Assembly: GCA_035457105.1 (NCBI GenBank) | Contig: DATIBX010000551.1 | Location: 1-7,937, forward strand | Reading direction: 5' to 3' | Length of the DNA stretch: 7,937 nt | From: PSRF01 sp035457105 | Lineage (GTDB): Bacteria > Acidobacteriota > Blastocatellia > Pyrinomonadales > Pyrinomonadaceae | Part shown: piece after piece, positions 6,957 to 7,937 of the stretch | How positions within the stretch are numbered: position 1 is the stretch's first letter | How the letters are laid out: each line of letters starts with the position of its first letter | Translations under genes and position numbers: made by a program | Notes under the pieces: model-generated | The model's database searches: none | Told to the model about the DNA's origin: nothing | The model's input: only the letters and a program-made list of their open reading frames with translations

Positions 6957-6984
6957 CCAGCGGTGCAGCGCAGCAAACCTCTGG
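6957..6984 (+). repeat. REP-like hairpin L2 (degenerate)
   Basis: Same orientation and same 28-bp length as L1, with an identical loop (GCAGCGCAGCAA). Its arms are CCAGCGGT and ACCTCTGG, so one stem pair is mismatched. It lies 49 bp beyond the stop of the transposase gene and could serve as the transcription stop for that gene or as one boundary of a mobile unit. Confidence 0.7.
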
Positions 6985-7033
6985 AACCACCCATCGCCTC
7001 AATTGCGAAACGTTTGGACCACCAGCGCGCTAC

Positions 7034-7480
7034 TCACCACAGATACTTCTCGTCGTATTCAATACGGCTCAACTTTAGCAGCTCGAGGTATTCTTCCTTG
7101 AAACTCTTTCGTCTGTGATGTTGCTCCTGATTCAATATATAACGCTTAACTTGTTCAATCTGAGATGTACTGACCGTCAGACCAAGATAGCCACCTTGCC
7201 ATTCAAACTTCCTCTGGCCCACAGTCTTATGTGCCCATCCTGACGAGTTAGCCTTGATGTCTCGTAACACATAGTCCAGCCGATGTGTTGCACGCAGACC
7301 AACCAACAGATGTACATGATCTTCAACACCTCCAATCGCTAATGGAACAGCGTCGAGTCCTTTCACAATTCCGCCGAGATATGCGTGCAGGTTTGAGCGC
7401 CAATCCTTGTTAATAAAAGGAAAACGTTCTTTGGTACTGAAGACAAGATGGTAATGAAGACTCAAGTGAGTTGCCGGCAT
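7034..7480 (-). CDS. tnpA: IS200/IS605-type Y1 (HUH) transposase
   Basis: A 148-residue single-domain Y1 transposase, close to the family's usual length. This enzyme class cuts and joins single-stranded DNA at hairpin ends through a covalent phosphotyrosine. The N-terminus has THLSLHYHLVFSTKERFPFI (4-23), the HUH metal-binding motif is H55-V-H57 in DHVHLLVGL, and the catalytic tyrosine is Y114 in YILNQ with Q118 four residues later, as in TnpA. WQGGY at 94-98 and the ending YDEKYLW are also family hallmarks. All catalytic residues are present and the frame is intact, so it may be active. No TnpB or second gene accompanies it. The start is the ATG at 7480, giving the usual MPATHLSLHYH beginning. 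Its ribosome binding site is weak: GGAG ends about 10 nt upstream. REP-like hairpins flank it in opposite orientations. A REP-associated (RAYT) role is an inference from that context. Confidence 0.93.
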   Translation of the reverse strand: MPATHLSLHYHLVFSTKERFPFINKDWRSNLHAYLGGIVKGLDAVPLAIGGVEDHVHLLVGLRATHRLDYVLRDIKANSSGWAHKTVGQRKFEWQGGYLGLTVSTSQIEQVKRYILNQEQHHRRKSFKEEYLELLKLSRIEYDEKYLW

Positions 7481-7596
7481 GAGGTTACGCTCCGTGAGTT
7501 TTGAGGTTTGTTAGAGCGGCGGAATTCTAGCAATGGAATTCGTTTTTGTCGCCATTGGATTTCAACATTTACTTTATTAGGGAAGGTTTGGTAACC
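7481..7596. promoter_or_regulatory. upstream region of the transposase gene with small hairpins
   Basis: The GAATTC palindrome occurs twice (7522-7527 and 7536-7541), so the two copies can pair around TAGCAATG. An overlapping alternative pairs CAATGG (7531-7536) with CCATTG (7552-7557). The transposase promoter must lie here or further right; I see no clear -35/-10. The foldable sequence could be part of the end that a Y1 transposase recognises. Confidence 0.35.
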
Positions 7597-7703
7597 GAGG
7601 AGCAGATCCTTTCTGGCGCCCCTGCGGGGCTCGATAGATCGAGGGGCGGGCGATCCAGGGGTTTGCTTCGCTGCACCCCTGGCTACCTTCTTGTTCCCCC
7701 TTC
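7597..7703 (-). repeat. composite repeat R1
   Basis: A 107-bp block repeated directly at 7831-7937 with only two differences (GGCG against AGCA near the left end). In plus-strand order it holds GAGGAGCAGATCCTTTCT, the palindrome GCCCCTGCGGGGC (7618-7630), the palindrome CTCGAT-AG-ATCGAG (7630-7643), REP-like hairpin R1 (7655-7682), GGCTACCTTCTTG, and the first half of the GTTCCCC/GGGGAAC hairpin (7693-7711). Its right half is the inverted counterpart of 6768-6815. Confidence 0.85.
7655..7682 (-). repeat. REP-like hairpin R1
   Basis: The reverse complement of L1 except for one loop base (GCAGCGAAGCAA on the minus strand). The 8-bp arms CCAGGGGT/ACCCCTGG are kept perfectly. It lies 175 bp beyond the transposase start, in the opposite orientation to L1 and L2. 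Confidence 0.8.
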
Positions 7704-7762
7704 AGGGGAACCCGTGGGTTCTCAATTCTCAAATTCCCAATTCACAATTCTCAAATTCTCAG

Positions 7763-7830
7763 TTCTGGGGAGTTGAGAACTCGCAATGATTTGGCAAATG
7801 AAAAATGGAAAATGACATATGGAAAATACT
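7763..7830 (+). repeat. AT-rich dispersed repeat module, copy 2
   Basis: Same block order as 3947-4020: TTCTGGGGAGTTGAG, GCAATGAT, AAATGAAAAATGG, then AAAATGACATATGGAAAATA. It fills the space between composite repeats R1 and R2. It is preceded at 7710-7762 by AATTCTCAAATTC-type simple sequence, the reverse complement of the words at 6712-6751. Confidence 0.7.
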
Positions 7831-7937
7831 GAGGAGCAGATCCTTTCTAGCACCCCTGCGGGGCTCGATAGATCGAGGGGCGGGCGATCCAGGGGTTTGC
7901 TTCGCTGCACCCCTGGCTACCTTCTTGTTCCCCCTTC
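7831..7937 (-). repeat. composite repeat R2 (cut by the window edge)
   Basis: The second direct copy of the 107-bp block, 105 of 107 positions identical to 7597-7703. It includes another perfect REP-like hairpin at 7889-7916. It continues past the window edge. The near identity indicates recent duplication or gene conversion. Confidence 0.85.

Larger units (their letters stand above)
6640..7033. other. repeat-rich gap between kinase and transposase
   Basis: These 394 bp lie between two convergent genes. From left to right they hold a short stretch with no recognisable signal, an AT-rich stretch made of GAGAATT-like words (about 6712-6751), a TCCCC/GGGGA hairpin, REP-like hairpin L1, a pair of inverted GC-rich hairpins, and the degenerate REP-like hairpin L2. 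There is no classical U-tract terminator after the kinase stop. The hairpins may stop transcription from either side. The open frames running through here are made of repeat sequence. Confidence 0.6.

Noticed and set aside
6742..7101. 119-codon plus-strand open frame
   Set aside because: It is built from the REP-like hairpins (GAAQQTPG and QRCSAANLW come from L1 and L2) and overlaps the end of the transposase gene in antisense.
7546..7910. Short open frames on both strands at the right edge
   Set aside because: Their sequence is entirely composite repeat and AT-rich module; the products are low-complexity or mirror the repeat.

Overview
The window looks like chromosomal DNA from an Acidobacteriota-type bacterium, possibly Blastocatellia-like. 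This is judged from the protein families, not from a database match. Three features point there: an Oar-like TonB-dependent receptor with an N-terminal carboxypeptidase-regulatory domain, a membrane Ser/Thr kinase fused to a TolB-N/FlgO-like domain and TPRs, and a secreted regulatory-domain/TPR protein. Base composition is roughly balanced, and the gaps between genes are long and full of repeats.

Layout. (1) Positions 1-2128, minus strand: the first 709 codons of an outer-membrane TonB-dependent receptor, whose C-terminus lies beyond the left edge. (2) 2129-2554: a divergent intergenic region with ribosome binding sites for both neighbours and a possible promoter for the rightward gene. (3) 2555-3547, plus: a secreted 330-residue protein with one carboxypeptidase-regulatory-like domain and about five TPRs. 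(4) 3548-4149: a repeat-dense spacer. It holds a 32-bp tandem repeat, a roughly 254-bp imperfect palindrome that looks like a MITE, two further solo copies of its arm, and an AT-rich module that recurs near the right edge. (5) 4150-6639, plus: an 829-residue kinase-TM-TolB-N-like-TPR protein with all key kinase motifs intact. (6) 6640-7937: an IS200/IS605-type single-tyrosine (Y1) HUH transposase on the minus strand (7034-7480). It is surrounded by at least four copies of a 28-bp REP-like hairpin, two on the left in one orientation and two on the right in the opposite one. These belong to a larger composite repeat with additional GC-rich hairpins.

How the parts may work together. The receptor and the divergently transcribed TPR protein are both exported and share a domain type at the same position, so a common role at the cell envelope is plausible but unproven. 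The kinase is a separate unit that would sense or scaffold across the inner membrane. The most interesting non-coding signal is the right-hand block: a Y1 transposase with inverted flanking REP-like hairpins resembles the REP/RAYT systems of proteobacteria, here apparently in another phylum and with an IS200-like rather than a classical RAYT protein. The second is the large nested palindrome at 3653-3906.
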